Assembly: GCA_029573975.1 (NCBI GenBank)
Contig: JAKQBU010000380.1
Location: 1-7,758 of the forward strand
Length of the DNA stretch: 7,758 nt
Source of the DNA: Planctomycetota bacterium
GTDB taxonomy: Bacteria; Planctomycetota; Phycisphaerae; Sedimentisphaerales; SM23-30
Reading direction: 5' to 3'
Part shown: in pieces, positions 1-6,351 of the stretch
How positions within the stretch are numbered: position 1 is the stretch's first letter
How the letters are laid out: every line of letters starts with the position of its first letter
Program-made: the position numbers and the translations under genes
Notes under the pieces: model-generated
Told to the model about the DNA's origin: nothing
Databases searched by the model: none
The model's input: only the letters and a program-made list of their open reading frames with translations

Positions 1-1
1 G

Positions 2-127
2 AATCTGAAAAAGAACCAGGCCGGCTGCGTGGTGGTGGAGGCGGGCAAGACGCTGATTCTGGATATGCCGGAGACCCTGAAGCTGGCGGATGAGTACAAA
101 ATCGCGATTGTAGGGCACAAGGGGTAA
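2..127 (+). CDS. 3' end of an unidentified protein-coding gene (partial)
   Basis: An open frame enters from the left edge and runs 41 codons to a TAA at 125-127. The visible C-terminus contains the segments GCVVVEAGKTLILDMPETLK and YKIAIVGHKG, which alternate hydrophobic and polar residues like beta strands. G/C-ending codons (gtg, ctg, gcg, ggc) dominate, matching the serpin and the operon further on, so this is very likely real coding sequence native to the genome. The family cannot be recognised from 41 residues. The gene ends 31 bases before the stop codon of the convergent oligopeptidase gene, with an AT-rich hairpin between and across the ends. Confidence 0.6.
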   Translation, partial: NLKKNQAGCVVVEAGKTLILDMPETLKLADEYKIAIVGHKG

Positions 128-142
128 AGTAGCAGCGAGTAC

Positions 143-164
143 AAATAAGACAGTATTCTTATTT
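143..164. terminator. AT-rich hairpin between convergent genes, possible weak bidirectional terminator
   Basis: AAATAAGA at 143-150 is the reverse complement of TCTTATTT at 157-164, with a 6-base loop. Flanking ACA and TGT could extend the stem with one bulged T. The right arm includes the stop codon of the minus-strand oligopeptidase gene (159-161) and ends in TTTT for a plus-strand transcript. The position suits a shared terminator for two converging genes, but the stem has almost no G-C pairs, so it would be weak. Confidence 0.3.
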
Positions 165-2291
165 TGTATCCATCTCCAGCATTTTATATAGAAAAGCCAA
201 CACATCTGCTGTTTTCTCAATTCTTTTGGAAGTGGGCTGACCGTGCCCATGGCCTGCATTCATTTCCACTCGCAGAAGAGCCGGTGCTTCTCCTTTCGAA
301 ACTTCCTGCAAGGTGGCAATAAATTTTCTGGCATGGGCGGGCATCACACGATCATCCGTATCAGCCGTCGTTACCAGGATCGGAGGACAATTTTTATCTG
401 GTTCGACGTTATGCAAGGGTGAATAGGCACGCAAAAAACGAAAATGTTCCGGCTCCTTCTCTGCATTACCAAACTCACCTGTCCAGTACCTGCCGACGGA
501 GAATTTATGATACTTCAACATGTCGGTTACGGGGACTTCACAAATGACAGCCCCAAATAACTCGGGTTTTTGCTCCATACAGGCCGCCACCAGCAAACCC
601 CCGTTGCTGCCGCCCTGTATCGCTAGCCGGGACGGACGGGTATATTGGTTCTCGATCAGCCATTTCGCAGCCCCGATAAAATCATCGAAGACGTTTTGCC
701 TGTTCTGCAGCATCCCTGCCCGATGCCAATCTTCTCCGTATTCACCTCCTCCCCGGATATTGGCTACGGCATACACCCCTCCCATTTTCAACCATTCGAT
801 CGTTGAAACGGAAAACCACGGCAGTAAGCTGACACCAAATCCTCCATAGGCATATAGTAAAGTCGGATTATTTTCATTTTGTTGTATATTCTTTCGATGT
901 ACGATAAACATGGGAATTTGAGTACCATCTTTGGAGTTATAGAAAACCTGATGAATTTCGTAAGCGGACGCGTCCAAATCCACTTCCGGTCGGCGAAATA
1001 CTGTCAGACTATCCTTCCTGAAATCATAGGTATATATTGTGGGCGGATATAAAAATGAGGTAAAGGAAAAAAACAATTCCGGGTCATTTTGTTTACCCGA
1101 CAGCCAAGCGACAGTACCCGGACAAGGCATAGGAATTTCTTTTTGGAAGGCGCCGGTTAAATCAAAAATATGGATTTGATTTTGGACATCCTTCAGATAC
1201 GTGACCACGAGATGTTGATTGACCAATTGGGCAGATTCGATCACCTCTTGACGCTCGGGAAGGATTTCCTGCCAATGGTCACGTTCGGGATGGTTTATAT
1301 CAATAGCCACAATGCGGCCCCGTGCGGCCTGTAAGGTTGTATGAAAGTAAAAAATAGTTCCCACATTTCCCATGAATACATATCGTGCGTCCGCTTCATC
1401 CAATAACCGGATGATTTGACCATCCCCTTCCAGGGAACGATAATACATCCTGTTTTCAGGGTCTGTACCGTGATACACATATAATAGTAAATATTTACCG
1501 TCTTCGGTGACAAAGGGGTCAAATCCCAGTTCCTTTTGGTCGGATCTTTCATAGATTAACGAATCTTCTTTTTGATCCGTCCCTACTTTATGCAGGTACA
1601 CCCGGCAATAATTGACTCTGTCTTCTTCTGGCACGGTGTTTGGTTCGGGGTAGCGGGCGTAATAAAATCCTTCCTGGGTAGGCAGCCAGGCCGCCTTGCT
1701 GAAACGGCACCACTGAATGACTTCCGGATAATTTTCTTTTGTCGATGTCCTGCGGATCCAAATCTCCTGCCAGTCGCTGCCATGTCGTGAGAGGCTGTAG
1801 GCCAGCAAACTGCCATCCCGGCTGAATGAGGTCCCGGCCAGAGCTATTGTACCGTCTGCACATAGTGTATTCGGATTTAAGAGTACCTCCGGTTCCCCTT
1901 TTAAATCATTCAATTGATAAAGAACCGGTTGATTTTGCAAGCCGTCATTTTTTTGAAAGAAATAATAATTTCCGCATTTTTCCGGAACCGTGTATTTCGG
2001 ATAATCCCAAAGCTTGGTGAGATCTTCCTTGATGTTTTCCCTCGGTTCGATTTTCGCCAGATATTCCTGCGTCAGTTTATTCTGCTGTTTTGTCCACAAC
2101 TGGGTCTGGGGAGAATTGTCATCTTCGAGCCATTGGTAGGGATCATATATTTCAAAACCATGATAGTTGTAATAAACCTCTTTCCTGGGTGTCTTGGGAT
2201 ATGATAGTTTTTCCTGCCCCTGGTCTGTAGCCAATACCAATGAGCCGACGCAAAACCATACCAAGAAACAGATTATAGTAATTCGCTTCAT
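159..2291 (-). CDS. Exported prolyl oligopeptidase (S9A family)
   Basis: A 710-residue serine peptidase of the prolyl oligopeptidase family, which cleaves short peptides after proline. The N-terminus has a basic start and a hydrophobic run ending LVLA-TDQ at about residue 21, a Sec signal peptide, so the enzyme should act outside the cytoplasm. The hallmark YDPYQWLED (49-57) opens the family's N-terminal region. A beta-propeller would span roughly 80-430 and the alpha/beta hydrolase roughly 440-705. In the hydrolase are YAYGGFG (480-486, oxyanion region), NIRGGGEYG (511-519), the nucleophile Ser562 in GGSNGG, Asp647 in DTDDRV and His681 in AGHGHG. The order and spacing resemble the mammalian enzyme (Ser554/Asp641/His680), so it looks active. 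Length is normal for the family. The start is supported by GAGGGAG at 2297-2303 on the coding strand. Codon use is less G/C-ending than in its neighbours (31 of the first 64 codons against 47 of 64 in the serpin), which hints at separate ancestry. It diverges from the serpin gene. Confidence 0.95.
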   Translation of the reverse strand: MKRITIICFLVWFCVGSLVLATDQGQEKLSYPKTPRKEVYYNYHGFEIYDPYQWLEDDNSPQTQLWTKQQNKLTQEYLAKIEPRENIKEDLTKLWDYPKYTVPEKCGNYYFFQKNDGLQNQPVLYQLNDLKGEPEVLLNPNTLCADGTIALAGTSFSRDGSLLAYSLSRHGSDWQEIWIRRTSTKENYPEVIQWCRFSKAAWLPTQEGFYYARYPEPNTVPEEDRVNYCRVYLHKVGTDQKEDSLIYERSDQKELGFDPFVTEDGKYLLLYVYHGTDPENRMYYRSLEGDGQIIRLLDEADARYVFMGNVGTIFYFHTTLQAARGRIVAIDINHPERDHWQEILPERQEVIESAQLVNQHLVVTYLKDVQNQIHIFDLTGAFQKEIPMPCPGTVAWLSGKQNDPELFFSFTSFLYPPTIYTYDFRKDSLTVFRRPEVDLDASAYEIHQVFYNSKDGTQIPMFIVHRKNIQQNENNPTLLYAYGGFGVSLLPWFSVSTIEWLKMGGVYAVANIRGGGEYGEDWHRAGMLQNRQNVFDDFIGAAKWLIENQYTRPSRLAIQGGSNGGLLVAACMEQKPELFGAVICEVPVTDMLKYHKFSVGRYWTGEFGNAEKEPEHFRFLRAYSPLHNVEPDKNCPPILVTTADTDDRVMPAHARKFIATLQEVSKGEAPALLRVEMNAGHGHGQPTSKRIEKTADVLAFLYKMLEMDTK

Positions 2292-2335
2292 TTCTGCTCC
2301 CTCAATAAAATCAAAATTTAACCCAAAACACAGTA

Positions 2336-2364
2336 TTTCAAATCCGTCAGTTTCCGTTTATAAT
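2336..2364 (+). promoter_or_regulatory. Candidate sigma70-like promoter for the serpin gene
   Basis: A perfect TATAAT lies at 2359-2364, with a poor -35 match TTTCAA at 2336-2341 and a 17-base spacer. Transcription from here would give a leader of about 120 bases before the serpin start and would run through the palindrome at 2399-2415. The -35 is weak, so use would probably need an activator. The local AT-richness means the -10 could also be chance. Confidence 0.33.
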
Positions 2365-2370
2365 ATAAAC
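2356..2370. repeat. 15-base perfect palindrome across the divergent -10 boxes
   Basis: GTTTATA at 2356-2362 and TATAAAC at 2364-2370 are exact reverse complements around one central A. The palindrome contains both candidate -10 elements (TATAAT on plus, TATAAA on minus), so a protein bound here could control both directions. It is AT-rich, so chance is a real alternative. Confidence 0.4.
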
Positions 2371-2385
2371 CTGAGAATTTTGCAA
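2357..2385 (-). promoter_or_regulatory. Candidate promoter for the oligopeptidase gene
   Basis: Reading the minus strand, TTGCAA (2380-2385) is followed after exactly 17 bases by TATAAA (2357-2362). This would start transcription near 2350 and leave a leader of about 60 bases before the oligopeptidase start at 2291. The two boxes match the consensus reasonably and the spacing is ideal. It is inferred from sequence only. Confidence 0.35.
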
Positions 2386-2398
2386 AGAGTAAATTGAG

Positions 2399-2415
2399 TT
2401 GGCAATGCTTGCCAA
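2399..2415. promoter_or_regulatory. Perfect 7-3-7 palindrome, candidate operator
   Basis: TTGGCAA (2399-2405) and TTGCCAA (2409-2415) are exact reverse complements separated by TGC. A 17-base dyad of this form in an intergenic region is typical of operators bound by dimeric helix-turn-helix repressors. It lies 75 bases before the serpin start and downstream of the candidate serpin -10, where a bound repressor could block transcription. No regulator gene is visible in the window. Confidence 0.45.
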
Positions 2416-2489
2416 GAGAATGTTCTTTCTGTCTGTAAATGAAGCAATAACGGCAGATTATAAGACAAGAAAAGTCAACGGAGATTATT

Positions 2490-3764
2490 ATGAAACGATA
2501 TACTCTGGTTTTTGCGGTGATGCTGGGGGTGGCGGGGAGCGGATGGGTCAGTGGAGAGGAACCGGCGGAGAAGAAAAAGGTGAAAACTCTGCCGGCGGCG
2601 AAAGAGGTGCGGCTCAGCGATACGGAGCTGGTGGTGCAGGGGAATACGTCCTTTGCGCTGGAGTTGTACTCCCGGCTGGCGGGGGAGGCAAAGGGGCAGG
2701 GGCAGCCGGGGAATCTGTTTTTTTCGCCGTATAGTATTTCGTCGGCGCTGGCGATGACGTATGGCGGGGCGCGGGGCCAGACGGCCAAACAGATGGGGAA
2801 GGTGCTGCATTATGCTGTGCCGCCGAAGAAACTGCATCCGGTGCTGAGGCAGTTGCAGCGGCAACTGAACGCGAAGGGCAAGGCGGGTGATTTTCAGTTG
2901 GCGGTTGCGAATGCTTTGTGGCGGCAGCAGGGGTATGTACTGCTGGCGGACTATGTGCAGATGACGGAGAAGTTTTATCAGGCGCCGCTGGAAGAGCTGG
3001 ATTTCGTGCAGGCGGCGGAAGACGCCCGGCTGCGGATTAACGGCTGGGTGGAGGAAAAGACGCAGGAGAAGATCAAGGACCTGATTCAGCCGGGGGTGCT
3101 GGATGCCGCGACCCGGCTGGTGCTGACCAACGCGATTTATTTCAAGGGGGACTGGCTGAGCCAGTTTAAAAAGGAAGTTACGGAGAAGGCCCCTTTTTAC
3201 GTGACGAAGGAAGAGCAGAGCGAGGCAGAAATGATGTTTCAGAAGGGAGAATTTACGTACGCCGAAGCGGACGGGATCCAGATCCTGGAGCTGCCATATA
3301 AAGGGGAGCAACTGAGTATGCTGGTTTTGCTGCCGGGTAAAAGGGATGGGCTGAAGGATTTGGAAAATAAACTTACGGTTCAAAATCTCCAAAAGTGGCA
3401 GAAAAAAGCCAAGCAACAGGAAGTGGAGATTTATCTGCCGAAATTTAAGATGACCAGTGAATTCAGCTTGGGGAAGGTTCTGGCGGAAATGGGGATGGGG
3501 GATGCGTTTTCGGGGCAGGCGGATTTTTCGGGGATGAACGGGAATAAGGAATTGTTTTTGTCGGCGGTGGTGCATAAGGCGTTTGTGGAAGTGAATGAAG
3601 AGGGGACCGAGGCGGCGGCGGCGACGGGGGTGGTCATGACGCTGAAGGCGATGCCAACCCCGCCGGCGGTGTTCCGGGCGGATCATCCGTTTGTGTTCGG
3701 GATCCGGGATAACGAATTCGGGAGTATTCTGTTTTTGGGGCGGGTGGTGAAGCCGGGGGATTAA
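2490..3764 (+). CDS. Secreted serpin (serine protease inhibitor)
   Basis: A 424-residue serpin that should trap target proteases by the suicide conformational change of this family. Residues 1 to about 22 form a Sec signal peptide (MKRYTLVFAVMLGVAG...) with no lipobox cysteine, followed by a charged EEPAEKKK linker. Family landmarks follow in order: NLFFSPYSISSALAMTYGGA, NAIYFKGDW (214-222), ELPYKGEQLSMLVLLP, an LPKF strand, and the C-terminal PFVFG (from 400) and FLGRVVKP. The reactive-centre loop hinge EEGTEAAAAT has Gly372 at P15, Thr373 at P14 and small residues at P12-P9, as required for loop insertion, so it is predicted to be inhibitory. Counting from P15 puts P1 at Lys386 (TLK-AM), which suggests a trypsin-like target, though a shift of one or two residues is possible. 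GGAG at 2480-2483 lies six bases before the ATG. G/C-ending codons dominate. It diverges from a secreted prolyl oligopeptidase. Confidence 0.95.
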   Translation: MKRYTLVFAVMLGVAGSGWVSGEEPAEKKKVKTLPAAKEVRLSDTELVVQGNTSFALELYSRLAGEAKGQGQPGNLFFSPYSISSALAMTYGGARGQTAKQMGKVLHYAVPPKKLHPVLRQLQRQLNAKGKAGDFQLAVANALWRQQGYVLLADYVQMTEKFYQAPLEELDFVQAAEDARLRINGWVEEKTQEKIKDLIQPGVLDAATRLVLTNAIYFKGDWLSQFKKEVTEKAPFYVTKEEQSEAEMMFQKGEFTYAEADGIQILELPYKGEQLSMLVLLPGKRDGLKDLENKLTVQNLQKWQKKAKQQEVEIYLPKFKMTSEFSLGKVLAEMGMGDAFSGQADFSGMNGNKELFLSAVVHKAFVEVNEEGTEAAAATGVVMTLKAMPTPPAVFRADHPFVFGIRDNEFGSILFLGRVVKPGD

Positions 3765-3772
3765 CGGGAAAA

Positions 3773-3797
3773 GGATTTATGGCATAGGGATTTATGG
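3773..3797. repeat. Two direct copies of GGATTTATGG
   Basis: GGATTTATGG occurs at 3773-3782 and again at 3788-3797, a 15-base period, just after the serpin stop codon and just upstream of the candidate promoter at 3805. It could be a tandem protein-binding site for the downstream operon or a small duplication. No canonical terminator was found after the serpin gene. Confidence 0.35.
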
Positions 3798-3804
3798 AAT
3801 TTTC

Positions 3805-3833
3805 TTGACCCGGTTAGCGGTTGGGGTCATAAT
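3805..3833 (+). promoter_or_regulatory. Sigma70-like promoter of the EIIA-CBS/permease operon
   Basis: TTGACC (3805-3810) and CATAAT (3828-3833) are separated by exactly 17 bases, each one mismatch from the sigma70 consensus. Transcription would begin near 3840. An ATG at 3843 would then be almost leaderless, whereas the ATG at 3888 would have a leader of about 48 bases and a Shine-Dalgarno. This supports the downstream start for the first operon gene. Confidence 0.55.
3806..3829. promoter_or_regulatory. Inverted repeat TGACCC-N12-GGGTCA inside the promoter
   Basis: TGACCC (3806-3811) and GGGTCA (3824-3829) are exact reverse complements, with half-site centres 18 bases apart. They overlap the -35 and the first bases of the -10, where a dimeric repressor would exclude RNA polymerase. 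No T-run follows, so it is not a terminator. Operator function is inferred. Confidence 0.35.
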
Positions 3834-3887
3834 GATGCGGCGATGTGCCAGTCCGGTATCCTGAGTGTTGACGGTGTAAGGATTTCT

Positions 3888-4844
3888 ATGAAAAAACCGG
3901 GTTTTCAAAAAACGGCAGCTTCCAATCACAAGATTAACGGGGTTCATTTTTCCAGTTTTTTTGATCCTGGCCAGGTGATCTGCCAAACCGATACGGAAGA
4001 TCGCAACACGGTTTTCCGGGAGATGCTGGAGCGGCTGGCCCGCCAGCACGGCATAGCGGAATGGGAGAAGGCCTGCCAGGTGCTGGTGGAACAGGAAGAG
4101 CGATATCCGGCGCTGCTCGGTAGTGAAATCGCGGTGCCGCATGTCCGGCTGGAATCGATAGATACGGTACTGGCCGGCGTGGTCACGTCGCAAAAAGGGA
4201 TTTTGTATGCGAAAGGGGCTGAGCCGGTCAAGCTATTGATTCTGATGCTGGTGCCGAAGGCGGCGCCGGGCACTTATTTGCAGGCTTTGAGTGCACTGTC
4301 CAAGGCGTGTCAGGAGCCGGGGGTGGCGGAGCGGATCTCGGCATTGAAAAGCGGGGAGGAGGTGTGGCGGTTTTTCTATCAGCAGGGTATGATCCTGCCG
4401 GACCATGTCTGTGCGTGCGATATCATGGATCCGGTGAAGGTGAAGCTGCAGGAGCATGACACGCTGGAAAAGGCGATCGACCTGTTTGTGCGGCATGGGG
4501 TGGAGGAACTGCCGGTGGTGGACAAGGATGAGGATTTAATCGGGATTGTCTCGGCGCATGAGCTGCTGCGGGTGTGCCTGCCGGATTATATCTTGTGGAT
4601 GGATGATGTCAGTACGATTTTGAATTTTGAGCCGTTTGCGGAGCTGCTGCGGAAAGAGAACAAGACGTGGCTGGCGGAGATTATGACCAGCGAGTATGTG
4701 ACGGTGGGGGAGGAGGCGCCGGCGATCCAGGTGGCCAAGGAGCTGGCGCGGTCGCGGGCGAATCATGCGTATATCGTGCGGGGGCAGAGGCTGGTGGGGG
4801 TGGTGGATCTGGAGCGGTTTTTGAGCAGGATTCTGCGGGAATAA
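3888..4844 (+). CDS. PTS EIIA type-2 (PtsN-like) domain fused to a CBS-domain pair
   Basis: A 318-residue cytoplasmic regulatory protein. Residues about 10-155 form a fructose/nitrogen-type EIIA domain, with the phospho-accepting His85 in the signature IAVPHVRL, followed by LLILMLVPK and the LSALSKAC helix typical of the fold. Two CBS motifs follow: about 177-230 (CDIMDPVKVKL...LPVVDKDEDLIGIVSAHEL) and about 265-315 (IMTSEYVTVGEEAP...YIVRGQRLVGVVDLERFL), joined by an insert with ILWMDD and NFEPFAELL. CBS pairs usually bind adenine nucleotides. No EI, HPr or sugar EIIB/C gene is visible, so a regulatory role is more likely than sugar uptake. The gene ends ten bases before the permease, which it probably controls. 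An upstream in-frame ATG at 3843 would add 15 residues, but 3888 is preferred because TAAGGA lies five bases before it and the promoter would start transcription near 3840. Confidence 0.88.
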   Translation: MKKPGFQKTAASNHKINGVHFSSFFDPGQVICQTDTEDRNTVFREMLERLARQHGIAEWEKACQVLVEQEERYPALLGSEIAVPHVRLESIDTVLAGVVTSQKGILYAKGAEPVKLLILMLVPKAAPGTYLQALSALSKACQEPGVAERISALKSGEEVWRFFYQQGMILPDHVCACDIMDPVKVKLQEHDTLEKAIDLFVRHGVEELPVVDKDEDLIGIVSAHELLRVCLPDYILWMDDVSTILNFEPFAELLRKENKTWLAEIMTSEYVTVGEEAPAIQVAKELARSRANHAYIVRGQRLVGVVDLERFLSRILRE

Positions 4845-4854
4845 AGGAAGCGAC

Positions 4855-6351
4855 ATGAGCGGAGAAGAAACGACACCTCATATGGGCCTTCGGATGCTGG
4901 CGGTATTGGGCGTAAGTTTGTCCCTGGGCGGCCTGGCGCACTGGATGAACATGGATCGCTCGCAGGTGATTTCGTGTACGGTTTTCTTTCTGATTATCAT
5001 GTCCACGCTGATGTTCTGGACGTTCCGCCTGGCGATTGCGTTTATCGGGATCGGGGCGTTGATGGGATTGAATGTGCTGGACCTGCCCACGTTTATCCAT
5101 GAGTGCAAGCTGGATGTGATTTTGTTTCTGGTGGGGATGATGGTGACGGTGGGGGTGCTGAAGGAGCTGGGGCTGTTTACGTGGATCATCCAGGGGGTAA
5201 TCAAGACGCATCATATGACGGGGATGAAGTTTGTGATGATCCTGGTGTTTTTATCGGCGTTTATGGCCTGTGCGGTGGATGAGGTGACGTCGATTATATT
5301 TGTGGCGACGCTGGTGTTTCAGGTGTGCGATACGCTGAAGATGCGTCCGACGCCGTTTCTGATGATTTCGGTGCTGGCGACCAATATCGGCTCGACGGGC
5401 ACGATGCTGGGTAATCCGGTGGGGATTCTGATCGGTCAGAAAGTGACGCCGCCGCTGAAGTTTCTGGATTTTTTGACGTGGTCGTTTCCGATCATGGTAC
5501 TGGTGCTGGTTGTCACGCTGTTTTTGCTGCTGTACTGGTATCGGCGGGATATCCATCTGCTTTCGGAGCGGCTGGCGGCGCGTCGGGAAATGGGGCTGGG
5601 GCTGGGTCCGCTGGTGCGGGTGCCGTATCGGCGGAGTCTGGGGATCCTGGTGGGGATGCTGGGTTTTATCGCGCTGCATCATCAGATGGAGAACTGGCTG
5701 GGACTGGCCCCGAACACGGTTTTGATTGTAGCGCCGCTGGTGGTGGCGGGGGTTTTGATGGTTTGGCGGCGGGAGCGGGCGCGGCATTATATTGAGGCGG
5801 ATGTGGAGTGGTGGACGCTGCTGTTTTTTATGATGCTGTTTGCGGTAGCCGGGACGCTGGAGCATACGCGGGTGACGGAGCGAATCGCGGTGGGTTTTCA
5901 GGAGGCGTTTCACGGGCGAAGCTGGCTGCTGACGCCGGTGATCATGGTGATATCCGCGTTTGGCTCGGCGTTTGTGGATAATATTGTATTTGTGGCCAGT
6001 TTTCTGCCGGTGGTGGACCGGCTGGGCCAGACGCCGCTGATCTGGGCGCTGCTGCACGGGACGTGTCTGGGGGGGAATATCACGCTGATCGGTTCCACGG
6101 CCAATATTGTGGCGCTGGGGATGCTGGAGAAGCGGTATCATCACCACATTCATTTTTTTGAGTGGTTTCGGGTCGGGATTGTGGTGGGGCTGATCTCGTG
6201 CCTGATTGCCTGGGGATGTATCGCCCTGCTGTCGCCTTACATGCCGACGAAGGCCCAGCGGATGGGAGAGCCGGAGGTTCCGGTTCCGATGATGGAGATA
6301 GTACCTGACAAGGAGGTTACGTATGTCGATGTTGAGAAAGTTACGTCGTAA
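4855..6351 (+). CDS. Ion-transporter-superfamily permease (ArsB/NhaD/SLC13-like)
   Basis: A 498-residue integral membrane transporter with roughly 11-12 hydrophobic segments, spread from about 11-29 to 438-460. Two repeat halves are visible. The first has ACAVDEVTSIIFVATLV (138-154) and ATNIGSTGTMLGNPVGILIG (175-194). The second has SAFVDNIVFVASFLPVV (371-387) and CLGGNITLIGSTANIVALG (404-422). Paired re-entrant-type motifs of this kind characterise secondary transporters for anions, dicarboxylates or Na+/H+ exchange, but the substrate cannot be read from the sequence. The first half has Asp-Glu where the second, and many relatives, have Asp-Asn. A hydrophilic basic loop lies at 229-260 and a soluble acidic tail at about 463-498. 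An AAGGA at 4844-4848 sits six bases before the ATG, and the gap from the EIIA-CBS stop is ten bases, so the genes are co-transcribed. The 3' end overlaps the next gene. Confidence 0.88.
   Translation: MSGEETTPHMGLRMLAVLGVSLSLGGLAHWMNMDRSQVISCTVFFLIIMSTLMFWTFRLAIAFIGIGALMGLNVLDLPTFIHECKLDVILFLVGMMVTVGVLKELGLFTWIIQGVIKTHHMTGMKFVMILVFLSAFMACAVDEVTSIIFVATLVFQVCDTLKMRPTPFLMISVLATNIGSTGTMLGNPVGILIGQKVTPPLKFLDFLTWSFPIMVLVLVVTLFLLLYWYRRDIHLLSERLAARREMGLGLGPLVRVPYRRSLGILVGMLGFIALHHQMENWLGLAPNTVLIVAPLVVAGVLMVWRRERARHYIEADVEWWTLLFFMMLFAVAGTLEHTRVTERIAVGFQEAFHGRSWLLTPVIMVISAFGSAFVDNIVFVASFLPVVDRLGQTPLIWALLHGTCLGGNITLIGSTANIVALGMLEKRYHHHIHFFEWFRVGIVVGLISCLIAWGCIALLSPYMPTKAQRMGEPEVPVPMMEIVPDKEVTYVDVEKVTS
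6310..6316 (+). promoter_or_regulatory. Perfect Shine-Dalgarno AAGGAGG inside the permease gene
   Basis: AAGGAGG lies within the last codons of the permease gene, six bases before the ATG at 6323. It is the strongest ribosome-binding site in the window. It fixes the start of the small downstream gene at 6323 rather than at the second ATG (6329), and implies translational coupling with high output of the small protein. Confidence 0.8.

Noticed and set aside
520..849. 109-codon plus-strand frame within the oligopeptidase gene
   Set aside because: It lies opposite the catalytic region of the oligopeptidase and has no recognisable features of its own.
2475..3686. 403-codon open frame on the minus strand opposite the serpin
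   Set aside because: It is antisense to an unmistakable serpin, and its product is an Arg/His/Gln/Leu/Pro-rich string typical of the complement of G/C-ending codons.
3806..3829. TGACCC/GGGTCA pair as a serpin terminator
   Set aside because: The loop is 12 bases, no T-run follows, and the arms coincide with promoter boxes, so an operator is a better reading.
3843..3887. Upstream ATG start for the EIIA-CBS protein
   Set aside because: It would lie about three bases after the predicted transcription start and has no ribosome site, whereas 3888 has TAAGGA at good spacing and still includes the whole EIIA domain.
5251..6153. 300-codon open frame on the minus strand opposite the permease
   Set aside because: The predicted product is extremely rich in His, Arg, Gln and Pro with no domain; it is a compositional shadow of the permease gene.
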